Shown here one piece after another: positions 22,281-28,015 of a DNA stretch of 28,015 nucleotides (positions within the stretch are counted from its first letter, which is position 1; the number at the start of each line of letters is the position of its first letter). Location of the stretch: positions 1 through 28,015 of IMG/VR virus record IMGVR_UViG_3300024346_000394; one strand, given 5' to 3'. This DNA comes from a virus. The position numbers were made by a program, and so were the translations under genes. The notes under the pieces are model-generated. The model searched no databases. It saw nothing but the letters and a program-made list of their open reading frames with translations, and had not been told where the DNA came from.

Positions 22281-23958
22281 ACCAGTCTCCTTTTCCCCGC
22301 ACAGGTGCTACAGTCGCTCTCGCGAGGGACATAAGTAGCGAAATTAGCGGATCTATTTTCTGAGAACTCGACGCTTTGTCGAGCATATATCTATCACTTC
22401 GATCCCGCACAGCAACTGCGTTGGACAAGCACCATTTGAGAAGAACATCGTCATCGTGACGAAAGTTCCCGTCAGCGCATGCTTGTCGAAAGATGCTAAT
22501 TGGGGAATTAAAGTGAGCGGTTGTTTGTGCCATAGAGGCAATGGTCAGGCCCTGCTGAGTGCATTGCTCTCCAAACTGCTGTGCCTGATAGGGATCGATG
22601 GCAACGTCTGTTCCGTTGAGATCCCAGTAGTCTTTCATCAAGTCTGCTTGGAGGTCGGCAATGGGAGCAGGGGTTATCCTGATTCGCCCATCGTCAATAA
22701 AGTCACAGAACGGCTTTTCTCGGAGATCTCTTTTTGTATTGACTGAGATGTATGCCTGAGTCTTTGACTCGTACCTGTAGATCGGCGTTCCGTCTGTTTC
22801 GCTCTGGTCTGTCTGGAACCTCGCCGTTGCCGCATACGCGCAGAGATCGTCCCTGCCTCCAAGATCCACTCCAAAACTTACTGCGTCTGCCTCACGCCAG
22901 TCGGACAGTTCACCGGAGCACTTGGCAAAGTGCTCCATATCAAAGATGTGTTCGGTTGAGCTAACAAGCACGTTTGCATGGTAACGCTTAAATCGGTTCA
23001 TGGCCGTTACGCTTGACGCTGCCTGCTTCGCCTGCTGCTCAAGGAACTCTGCTGAAACAGAAACGCCAATGTTTGGGTTGGACTTTATCCACAAGTCTGG
23101 ATCGAGTGGATCATCCTTCTCGTCCATTTCGTAGCAAGCAACAAATAGGCTGTTGTCATCAACTGCTTGCTCAAGCACCTGCTTGGCATAGTTGACTTCT
23201 TCAATCCATATGTGACTACGGTCATCGCCTGCGGTGGTCACGGTTAAAATGAGTGGTTGTGCTCTCGAACCAGAACCTGTCTGCATCGTGGAGTAAAAAG
23301 GCTGATGAACTTTACGCCACGCATGAGTCTCGTCCAGAACACAGAGCACTGGATTGAGTCCATCGAAAGGACGGTCAGATCCTACGCAAGATATGTTGCC
23401 ACCGTTGTGGTTGAACCGAATGATTTTGTTTTGGTAGATGGAACCTTCTTTAATCAATGGCGACTGCTCACGCATCCGGATGCACTCGGCCATGACCACC
23501 TTCTCGGCTTGTTCCTTCTTGGTTGCTGCTAGGATGACTTGTGCTCTAGCTTCTGCATCGTTGGTGAACGGGTTGATGTCGATAGATGCCATGAGCATCG
23601 CAATGCCAGCAGCAATCGATGACTTACCGTTCTTACGTCCCATCGACCAGTACGCCCTGCGGAACCTGCGGCAATTATCGTCCTTGCGTTTCCATCCAAA
23701 GATTGCAGAAATGCAAAACTCTTGCCAAGGTTCTAGGTGAAACCGTTTTCCAGCATGCTTTCCGATGGAGTGCCTTAAAGCAACTGGAAAATACTGGCAG
23801 ATTGCGTTCGCAGTCTCTCTGTCAAAGTAGTAAGGGAAGTCTTTATTTTCAGAGTTTGCTAAATCCCGAACTTGCCTTTCAACAGCTTGACGTACAGAAC
23901 GACAGACAGTTATTTTTTCATCTAGAACGTCTTGGATGTACTGCTCGTTAGGAGTCAT
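22270..23958 (-). CDS. terL: Terminase large subunit
   Basis: This 562-residue packaging motor has a Walker A-like GRKNGKS (107-113), a C-motif region VILAATKKEQA, Walker B VLCVLDE (204-210) followed by THAWRK, and coupling TVTTAGDDRS. The RNase H-fold nuclease opens with SFGVDLGGRDDLCAYA at about 362-377, and later acidic positions lie in AIDPYQAQQFGEQC and near the C-terminus. The family is Phage_terminase / HK97 terminase-like. It overlaps TerS and portal by 11 bases each. It translocates and cuts phage DNA; headful versus cos cannot be judged. Confidence 0.94.
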   Translation of the reverse strand: MTPNEQYIQDVLDEKITVCRSVRQAVERQVRDLANSENKDFPYYFDRETANAICQYFPVALRHSIGKHAGKRFHLEPWQEFCISAIFGWKRKDDNCRRFRRAYWSMGRKNGKSSIAAGIAMLMASIDINPFTNDAEARAQVILAATKKEQAEKVVMAECIRMREQSPLIKEGSIYQNKIIRFNHNGGNISCVGSDRPFDGLNPVLCVLDETHAWRKVHQPFYSTMQTGSGSRAQPLILTVTTAGDDRSHIWIEEVNYAKQVLEQAVDDNSLFVACYEMDEKDDPLDPDLWIKSNPNIGVSVSAEFLEQQAKQAASSVTAMNRFKRYHANVLVSSTEHIFDMEHFAKCSGELSDWREADAVSFGVDLGGRDDLCAYAATARFQTDQSETDGTPIYRYESKTQAYISVNTKRDLREKPFCDFIDDGRIRITPAPIADLQADLMKDYWDLNGTDVAIDPYQAQQFGEQCTQQGLTIASMAQTTAHFNSPISIFRQACADGNFRHDDDVLLKWCLSNAVAVRDRSDRYMLDKASSSQKIDPLISLLMSLARATVAPVRGKGDWYVT

Positions 23959-24427
23959 CGCGTTTCATTGCCTCGACAATCGATGCCAATGACTCTGCTT
24001 GTTTCTTTTTGTCATCACCGTCAGGCAAGGAAAGTTTACCCCGACTAGCGGGGGTTAACCCAAGCTCGGTGACAAGCTTAATGTGCTCAGACGCAAGACG
24101 ACCCATTGCAGTTGATGCTGGAGTAATCCGACTGCCTGACTCATGAATGTGACCTTCTTGCTGAACAATCTCATACAACTTGAGGTACTCTGCGTAGGTG
24201 ATTGAGTAGTGTTCAAGCAAGTGGGTGTCGGTTTTTGAGAGCATCCCCATTTCTCTGAGAATGTCACATGTCTGCTTCCAAACCTTCTTTGCTGTCTTGC
24301 AAAGGTGGCGAGGCATGGTTGGTTCTGATTTACTGGAAGATGGTTCGCGATGGTTCTTCCTCTGCGGATCTTTCTTGTAAGAACCGTTCTCTTCTTTGAC
24401 TTTTGTTGCTAATCGTCTTGCTGGCAT
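23948..24427 (-). CDS. terS: Terminase small subunit, P27 family
   Basis: This 159-residue protein begins at ATG 24427 (MPARRLATKVKEENGSYKKD), with AAGGA just before it; an in-frame TTG at 24484 is not favoured. The P27 pattern is seen: basic N-terminus with SYKKDPQRKNHREP (cf. G..G....R), then PRHLCKTAKKVWKQTCDILREMGMLSKTDTHLLEHYSITYAEY, followed by GSRITPASTAMGRLASEHIKLVTELGLTPASRGKL. It is the first gene of the late operon and should bind the packaging site, perhaps nearby. Cited motifs are partial segments. Confidence 0.9.
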   Translation of the reverse strand: MPARRLATKVKEENGSYKKDPQRKNHREPSSSKSEPTMPRHLCKTAKKVWKQTCDILREMGMLSKTDTHLLEHYSITYAEYLKLYEIVQQEGHIHESGSRITPASTAMGRLASEHIKLVTELGLTPASRGKLSLPDGDDKKKQAESLASIVEAMKRDDS

Positions 24428-24456
24428 TTCCTTACCCCGTTTGAGATTTAGCCTGC

Positions 24457-24484
24457 ATTCTATCAAATTTGCAGGTTTCGCCAA
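24457..24484 (-). promoter_or_regulatory. Candidate late promoter for structural operon
   Basis: Upstream of TerS the minus strand reads TTGGCG (24484-24479), a 16-nt spacer, then TAGAAT (24462-24457), about 30 bases before the ATG. Four of six and five of six bases match the sigma-70 boxes. It is the only gap above 50 bases upstream of the structural genes in that direction, so a promoter here is expected. Host promoter rules in planctomycetes are poorly known. Confidence 0.4.
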
Positions 24485-24494
24485 AAAGTACGGG

Positions 24495-24522
24495 TTGACT
24501 GGCAGTATCTGGCAGGTATACG
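24495..24522 (+). promoter_or_regulatory. Candidate promoter and operator for PrimPol gene
   Basis: On the plus strand TTGACT (24495-24500), a 16-nt spacer, and TATACG (24517-24522) precede the PrimPol start. Two tandem TGGCAG copies lie in the spacer at a 10-bp period (24500 and 24510). An inverted pair GTTGAC/GTCAAC (24494-24499 and 24533-24538) brackets the region. Together these look like a regulated divergent promoter zone shared with the late operon. Confidence 0.4.
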
Positions 24523-24554
24523 GTCTTGTTTTGTCAACAACTATGGAGAGAAGA

Positions 24555-26522
24555 ATGATACCTAAGTTTTACAAAGAGATTGGTGCTCGGCTTGTTTGCA
24601 TCAAGAAAGGAACCAAGTCACCGGGGGTTCCTGCTTGGACAAAGATCGAGGATCGATACGACCAAGCGTCAAAGAAGTTTGACCCGAGTGTCCACAACAA
24701 GGTCGGCTGGATTCTCGACGATACGCATTTGGTCATTGACATTGATACTCATGATCCAAGCAAAGACGGGTACGCTGCGTTGCAGAGACTATCGGACGAT
24801 CTTGGAGTGGATCTTTACGAGAGAGCAACCGTTGTCGTCAAAAGTCCATCTGGTGGTGCTCACTTGTATTTCTGGAAAGATCCAGAGATCAAGCTTCCGA
24901 AGTCATCGAAAGAGTATGCAGGACTCGATTTCCTAAGTGCCGGATCTCAGGTCATCATTGCTGGGAGTTCGCACGATGCTCATGCAGGTAGCTACGTCTT
25001 TGAACGCGAGTCAGAGTTCATTGCTCCGGTCATGACAGCGGCCTTGCATGAATCCTTGTCGGACAGGTCGCAAGACACTGACACTTCAAGGGCAGTAATC
25101 GAGCCATCTGAAGATAGACCTGGCGACGAGTTCAATAAGAGCGACAGAGCACTTGAGCATGTCAAGAGCCACATGTCTCAGGAAGGTTATTCGTTTAAAC
25201 ACAAAGTCGATCACTACGAGTTCACCCGACCAGGTAAGACCGACACTTCGTTTGCAATCTCTGGAACACTTGGACGCAAGAGTAAGCAGGGCAACTACAT
25301 CCTTCGCAACTTCTCTACCAGTGACCCAGTCTTTCCCAGCGATGCGTCGATAACCATCTTTGAAGCATTCAGGCTGATTAACCACTGGGACAGAGATCAG
25401 GTCACATTGCATGCGTCTGACCTTGGGTTTGGTACGCAGATCGATACAAGTGAAATCGAGGAAAGCGTTGACGACTGGCTTGCCAAGGTTCCTGAAACTA
25501 AAAACAGAGTTGACCAGCTTCCAAGCTACGAGATTGCAAAACGTGTTCTTTGCAGAACATTCGATGAACTGCCCGACATCAGTTCTGGACTGCGTAGACC
25601 TTACGTCATCGAAGGGCTGATCAGGACCGGAGAAGTGATGAACGTCATTGCTGCACCGAAAGTTGGTAAATCTTGGTTGGTGTACAACCTTGCCGTGAGC
25701 ACCGCATGCGGAAGGGAGTTCCTTGGATACAGAGCAAGCAAGAACCTCAAGGTGCTCCTGATCGACAACGAGTTGCACTGGGAAGAACTTGCTTGGAGAG
25801 TTCAGCAGGTTGCAGGCAACATGGCCGCCAACCCTCACGATGCCCTGACAGTCTCATGTGTGCGTGGGATGGACATTAGCCTTGCTGGGATAGAGAAGTT
25901 GCTCGACGAGATCGGTGGGGAACAGTTCGACCTTATCATCATTGATGCCCTTTACCGAGTTCTTCCCAAAGGTGCATCAGAGAACGACAACGCCCAGATG
26001 ACTCAGTTGTACAACCGGATCGACCAGATTGCAGGGAAGAACAACACAGCGGTCATCTGCATCCACCACACAAGCAAAGGTGCTCAAGGAGGCAAAGATG
26101 TTACCGATGTCGGCGCGGGAGCCGGTGCAATCAATCGTGCCGCTGATACGATCCTGACGATTCGCCCGCACAGAGATGACCCATACTTCGTCATCAACGC
26201 GCTGACTCGGTCTGGGCAGAGTCCTGAGCCAATCGTGGCTGAGTTTGATTGGCCGATCTGGATGGTTGCACCCGATGTGACCCCAGAGTTGCAAGATGAC
26301 TCACCACCAAAGAAACAGTCCGCCAAAGAGGTCAACACTGCCCTGTGCCTCGATATAGTCCGCAGGGACTCTGAAACTAGCCTCAAAGCCATTGCTGACG
26401 AGACAGGACTCTCTGAGGGTTCTATTCGCTCTTACTGCAAGCAGATGCAAGACGATGGACTAATCGAGATCGAGAAACGCCCCTACAAGCCTAGCATCAT
26501 TCGGGACGCTTCGGAATTCTAG
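24555..26522 (+). CDS. PrimPol-like primase fused to RecA-fold ATPase and HTH (replication protein)
   Basis: From ATG 24555, five bases after GGAGAG, this is a 655-residue protein. Residues 1-150 form a bifunctional primase/polymerase (archaeo-eukaryotic type) domain: DID (62-64) metal motif, SPSGGAHLYF with His103, and GLDF...GSQVIIAGSSH (123-140). Residues 350-540 form an AAA_25/RepA-like ATPase: Walker A APKVGKSW (367-374), Walker B LIIIDA (460-465), then ICIHHTSKG (His504/505) and the GAGAGAINRAADTIL region. A C-terminal winged-helix-like LKAIADETGLSEGSIRSYCKQMQDDGLIE (610-638) ends it. It should prime and unwind at the phage origin. It stands apart from the other replication genes under its own promoter. 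Confidence 0.92.
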   Translation: MIPKFYKEIGARLVCIKKGTKSPGVPAWTKIEDRYDQASKKFDPSVHNKVGWILDDTHLVIDIDTHDPSKDGYAALQRLSDDLGVDLYERATVVVKSPSGGAHLYFWKDPEIKLPKSSKEYAGLDFLSAGSQVIIAGSSHDAHAGSYVFERESEFIAPVMTAALHESLSDRSQDTDTSRAVIEPSEDRPGDEFNKSDRALEHVKSHMSQEGYSFKHKVDHYEFTRPGKTDTSFAISGTLGRKSKQGNYILRNFSTSDPVFPSDASITIFEAFRLINHWDRDQVTLHASDLGFGTQIDTSEIEESVDDWLAKVPETKNRVDQLPSYEIAKRVLCRTFDELPDISSGLRRPYVIEGLIRTGEVMNVIAAPKVGKSWLVYNLAVSTACGREFLGYRASKNLKVLLIDNELHWEELAWRVQQVAGNMAANPHDALTVSCVRGMDISLAGIEKLLDEIGGEQFDLIIIDALYRVLPKGASENDNAQMTQLYNRIDQIAGKNNTAVICIHHTSKGAQGGKDVTDVGAGAGAINRAADTILTIRPHRDDPYFVINALTRSGQSPEPIVAEFDWPIWMVAPDVTPELQDDSPPKKQSAKEVNTALCLDIVRRDSETSLKAIADETGLSEGSIRSYCKQMQDDGLIEIEKRPYKPSIIRDASEF

Positions 26523-26564
26523 TGGCAGTTTTAATTCCCGACCGTTACCCCACTGCATCCCAGT

Positions 26565-26684
26565 AAAACGGTTATCGTCTTGCGTAGCATGACGCCTTCG
26601 TGCTGCGTTGCTTTTGCTGATCGCAAACGTAAACGGCGAAGCATTCGCACGGCAACGAAGCGTCACCGCGACGATAACCGTTTT
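26565..26684 (+). ncRNA. 120-nt highly structured hairpin (ncRNA, palindromic repeat or terminator)
   Basis: AAAACGGTTATCGTC (26565-26579) and GACGATAACCGTTTT (26670-26684) form a perfect 15-bp outer stem, followed by two more Ts. Inside, TGACGC (26590-26595) pairs with GCGTCA (26660-26665), then TTCGT with ACGAA, or alternatively CGTTGC (26606-26611) with GCAACG (26652-26657). The apex has two small hairpins: TTTGC(TGATC)GCAAA (26613-26627) and GCGAA(GCA)TTCGC (26636-26648). The inner part is richer in CG than its surroundings. It lies 42 bases after the PrimPol stop and holds no convincing ORF. It could terminate that transcript, encode an RNA, or be an acquired palindromic element. Confidence 0.65.
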
Positions 26685-26719
26685 TTGGGGAAATGCAAGT
26701 GGTAACAGAAATTTGGTTG

Positions 26720-26746
26720 TAAGTCGTTTGTGTGTAAGGACTTAGG
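26720..26746 (+). repeat. Dyad motif copy A: TAAGTCGTT-N10-GACTTAGG
   Basis: TAAGTCGTT (26720-26728), ten bases, then GACTTAGG (26739-26746), an inverted half-site pair (TAAGTC/GACTTA). The same two blocks with the same 10-base gap recur at 27943-27969. Repetition of both blocks and the gap argues for a protein-binding or origin site rather than chance. Confidence 0.6.
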
Positions 26747-26751
26747 ACAAA

Positions 26752-26790
26752 AGTTTTTGACCAAAACTGCGTGACAGTCACAGGTGTCAC
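26752..26790 (+). promoter_or_regulatory. Two adjacent dyads upstream of the early promoter
   Basis: AGTTTT-TGACC-AAAACT (26752-26768) is followed two bases later by GTGACA-N8-TGTCAC (26771-26790). Both are short perfect inverted repeats of operator size. They lie between dyad copy A and the TTGACA promoter, consistent with a control region for the rightward early genes. Confidence 0.45.
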
Positions 26791-26815
26791 AAGATTTTCC
26801 AGCGAGATTTTGCTG

Positions 26816-26845
26816 TTGACATGGACTATCGATGCCGAAGATACT
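26816..26845 (+). promoter_or_regulatory. Early rightward promoter (TTGACA-N18-GATACT)
   Basis: A perfect -35 TTGACA (26816-26821) is followed after 18 bases by GATACT (26840-26845). Initiation near 26852 would leave an approximately 85-nt leader to the first supported gene at 26937. This and the three dyads explain most of the 414-nt gene-free stretch 26523-26936. The stretch also contains the 120-nt hairpin. Confidence 0.5.
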
Positions 26846-26936
26846 ATTAATTCAATGAAACGACTCACCAATCGATCAGGTCACAACCCCTCCCCAGTGG
26901 TTGATCTGGTCGGTTGGTTTTTACATGGAGAAGAGA

Positions 26937-27176
26937 ATGCAGGTCTGGAAGATAGGATGGACGGATGAAAATGGAGTTAGGCAGTCGCGATACAGAGGTT
27001 CAAAACATGCTGCACTGTCACGCCACAAGAGAGCACGCAGGGAAGAGAAAATGGCCGAGGTGGAACAAATAGAGGTTCCTGTCTCAAGGTTTGATCTGAT
27101 TGACTTTTTGAACTCTGAGATGGATAAAAATCAAGCCTTTAGCGATTTTAGCAAGGAAGAGGGTGGCAATGAATAA
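26937..27176 (+). CDS. Small charged early-type protein
   Basis: This 79-residue protein, MQVWKIGWTDENGVRQSRYR, has a basic stretch (SRHKRARREEKMAE) and an acidic C-terminus. The ATG has GGAG seven bases upstream; the leader ATGGAGAAGAG is nearly the same as before the PrimPol gene. The first ten residues (W-x-I-x-W-x-D-E-N-G) resemble strand starts in phage integrase-arm-like or Arc-type small proteins, but no family is clear. It opens the row of tiny rightward genes behind the early promoter. Confidence 0.6.
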   Translation: MQVWKIGWTDENGVRQSRYRGSKHAALSRHKRARREEKMAEVEQIEVPVSRFDLIDFLNSEMDKNQAFSDFSKEEGGNE

Positions 27177-27435
27177 ATGGACATTTACCAGTGACCGACT
27201 CCCAGCAGAAGAAGATGCTAGCCCAGACGGGAATGTCCTCGATGGATCGTACTGCCTGCAACACTGGTCGAGCATAGTCGAGGATGAACTTTGGTATCCT
27301 CTGCCAAGGCATGAGAAAACCCAGCATGACCGTATCCAAGCACTTTTATATGCACTGGATCGATGGGACAAGGACTACGAAGATGAAGATGGATGGAATC
27401 ACATCATGAAACTAAGAAGGGAAATCGATGGTTGA
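27169..27435 (+). CDS. DUF551-like small protein
   Basis: This 88-residue protein starts MNKWTFTSDRLPAEEDASPD at ATG 27169, overlapping the previous stop by eight bases. KWT...DRLP...DGNVLDGSY..QHW....ELWYPLPR recalls the DUF551 pattern of phage proteins (W.....RLP......V......W.PLP). A helical C-terminus (IQALLYALDRWDKDY, then LRREIDG) is added. DUF551 proteins have no known activity and usually stand in early/accessory regions, as here. Confidence 0.65.
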   Translation: MNKWTFTSDRLPAEEDASPDGNVLDGSYCLQHWSSIVEDELWYPLPRHEKTQHDRIQALLYALDRWDKDYEDEDGWNHIMKLRREIDG

Positions 27436-27508
27436 GTTTTGGATGTTTGTTGTTGGGACCGTATTTGTTTTAACAGGCATTGTCCTTAGATCGAAAAGAG
27501 GTTGGTGA
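27428..27508 (+). CDS. 26-residue membrane microprotein
   Basis: ATG 27428 opens a 26-codon frame ending TGA at 27508: one hydrophobic segment (WMFVVGTVFVLTGIVL) and a basic tail RSKRGW. AAGGG stands seven bases upstream. It overlaps the preceding gene by eight bases, and its stop overlaps the next start (TGATG), so it fills the gap exactly. This coupling and the clear membrane/positive-inside design support a real gene. Function is unknown. Confidence 0.55.
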   Translation: MVEFWMFVVGTVFVLTGIVLRSKRGW

Positions 27509-27720
27509 TGAGTGAACACTGCATCGGAAAGAAAGCATACGGGTCGTACAAATCTGCCACTCATTCAATGAGGCTAATCCGCAAGGGAAGCAGTAGACAC
27601 GAAGTTCCCAGCAGAGTGTATAAATGTGGATCTTGCGGGAACTGGCATCTGACTAGTTCCCAAGATGGTTTCAAGGAAAGCAATGCAAGGAACAGGAAAT
27701 GGACCCATTCGAGAAGGTAG
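27508..27720 (+). CDS. Small zinc-finger-like phage protein (CxxC...WHLT)
   Basis: This 70-residue protein, MSEHCIGKKAYGSYKSATHS, has a central YKCGSCGNWHLTSS at about 38-51. A C-K..Y..Y..A...........Y.C..C..WHLT layout is widespread among tiny phage proteins and probably binds zinc through Cys5/His and the CxxC...H group. AGAGG lies six bases before the ATG, which overlaps the microprotein stop. The basic C-terminus (NARNRKWTHSRR) suggests nucleic-acid contact. The exact role is unknown. Confidence 0.75.
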   Translation: MSEHCIGKKAYGSYKSATHSMRLIRKGSSRHEVPSRVYKCGSCGNWHLTSSQDGFKESNARNRKWTHSRR

Positions 27721-27863
27721 TACGTCAACTCTTGGACAACCTAGATACTCGGTTGAGCGAAGCAAGGACTCAGGAGGATGTTCGTCGGTACGAAATCGTC
27801 ACAGACATCCTGAGAGATCTTAAACGCCTTTGCGACAACGTATTAGCCGAGGAAAAGCGGTGA
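27699..27863 (+). CDS. 54-residue coiled-coil-like protein
   Basis: ATG 27699 opens 54 codons (MDPFEKVVRQLLDNLDTRLS ... ending in a KR) ending TGA at 27863. The whole protein is an amphipathic charged helix with L/V heptads. AAGGA lies nine bases upstream, inside the end of the zinc-finger gene, with a 22-base overlap. Such short helical proteins are typical of early operons. Function is unknown. Confidence 0.55.
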   Translation: MDPFEKVVRQLLDNLDTRLSEARTQEDVRRYEIVTDILRDLKRLCDNVLAEEKR

Positions 27864-27883
27864 CAATGGAACGGAATCCATTG
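27864..27883 (+). terminator. Hairpin after the last small gene
   Basis: CAATGGA (27864-27870) and TCCATTG (27877-27883) form a 7-bp stem with a 6-nt loop, directly after the stop, followed by TTTTCTT. It fits a modest rho-independent terminator for the rightward early genes; the stem is not GC-rich. Confidence 0.45.
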
Positions 27884-27906
27884 TTTTCTTGGACATTCGG
27901 ACACAA

Positions 27907-27926
27907 ACGTCCAAGAACGTCCAAGA
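27907..27926 (+). repeat. Tandem 10-bp repeats ACGTCCAAGA x2
   Basis: Two exact copies stand head to tail. TCTTGGAC (27887-27894) upstream is their inverted partner, and CGGACAC (27898-27904) pairs with GTGTCCG (27980-27986). The nested arrangement in non-coding DNA resembles operators or origin iterons. Confidence 0.5.
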
Positions 27927-27942
27927 AACTGAAAAATCGTCG

Positions 27943-27969
27943 TAAGTCGTTGGCATCAAACGACTTAGG
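27943..27969 (+). repeat. Dyad motif copy B: TAAGTCGTT-N10-GACTTAGG
   Basis: The second copy of the motif at 26720-26746, with the same blocks and the same 10-base gap. Here the dyad is longer: TAAGTCGTT pairs with AACGACTTA (27959-27967) over nine bases. It lies past the last small gene; the two copies thus bracket the rightward early cluster. Confidence 0.6.
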
Positions 27970-28015
27970 GCTTATTTGGGTGTCCGTATTTGAAAAGCGG
28001 AAAAACACAGATGGG

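Noticed and set aside
25086-25838. 250-codon antisense frame inside the PrimPol gene
   Set aside because: It lies opposite the ATPase and primase motifs, has no start signal and no recognisable protein pattern; a mirror of codon bias.
26565-26684. Integron attC site
   Set aside because: The size and asymmetric stem fit, but the ends lack the RYYYAAC...GTTRRRY order; GTT is on the left and AAC on the right, the opposite of attC. Kept only as a structured element.
26855-26968. 37-codon ORF just after the TTGACA promoter
   Set aside because: No ribosome-binding site, and it overlaps the better supported gene at 26937; composition is not protein-like.
27866-28015. Open frame of 50 codons running off the right edge
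   Set aside because: It begins inside a terminator-like hairpin and crosses tandem and inverted repeats; no ribosome-binding site. Most likely noncoding, but the next window could change this.
1-28015. CRISPR array, IS element, or defence island
   Set aside because: No regularly spaced repeats, no transposase or integrase, and no recognisable defence genes beyond an orphan methyltransferase.

Overview
The window is a contiguous stretch of a tailed, siphovirus-like phage or prophage genome. It holds a complete head-tail module, a replication/recombination module and a probable lysis region, all tightly packed with 1-14 nt overlaps between genes. The terminase, portal, protease and capsid set is HK97-like, and the long tape-measure gene plus single tube protein point to a non-contractile tail. 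The host is probably a (marine) planctomycete. This is an inference from memory of protein style: the Cys-rich tail protein carries motifs of the C...C..(A)GGTW...C kind that are common in planctomycete secreted proteins, and several small proteins resemble planctomycete phage hypotheticals. No integrase, CI-type repressor, DNA polymerase or classical endolysin is visible, so lifestyle cannot be decided.

Layout. (1) 1-2910, minus strand: probable lysis/accessory region with an edge-truncated hypothetical, a small membrane protein, a membrane-anchored CPPC thioredoxin-like protein, a papain-like cysteine peptidase, a membrane-anchored thioredoxin-fold-like protein, and two holin-like membrane proteins. 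(2) 2981-7501, minus strand: replication/recombination operon with SF2 helicase, small HExxH metalloprotease, zinc-ribbon protein, DUF669-type ssDNA-binding protein, Sak4-like ATPase and two hypotheticals. (3) 7533-9618, plus strand: RusA-like resolvase, metallophosphoesterase, a small hypothetical and a C5-cytosine methyltransferase. The methyltransferase is overlapped in another frame by an ORF with its own recognisable motifs. (4) 9575-24427, minus strand: late structural operon, transcribed from the terminase down. In order: TerS, TerL, portal, ClpP-like protease, HK97 capsid, small ORF, gp6-like connector, head-tail adaptor, HK97-gp10-like protein, tail terminator, tail tube, hypothetical, tail chaperones G and G-T (with a canonical -1 slippery site), tape measure, two large tail-tip/fibre proteins and a small Cys protein. 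(5) 24555-26522, plus strand, divergent from the late operon: a PrimPol-ATPase-HTH replication protein. (6) 26523-26936: a 414-nt non-coding control region with a 120-nt near-perfect hairpin, three adjacent dyads and a TTGACA promoter. (7) 26937-27863, plus strand: five tiny early-type genes, then a repeat-rich right end.

The replication genes form a familiar phage set: primase/ATPase, helicase, SSB, annealing ATPase and resolvase. The most interesting unexplained signals are non-coding or overlapping. They are the 120-nt hairpin, a pair of dyads (TAAGTCGTT-N10-GACTTAGG) with identical spacing 1.2 kb apart that bracket the right-hand early genes, a branched tRNA-like structure at 5451-5514, the dual-frame methyltransferase locus, and a lysis region with a cysteine peptidase and thiol-redox-like proteins in place of a recognisable muralytic enzyme.
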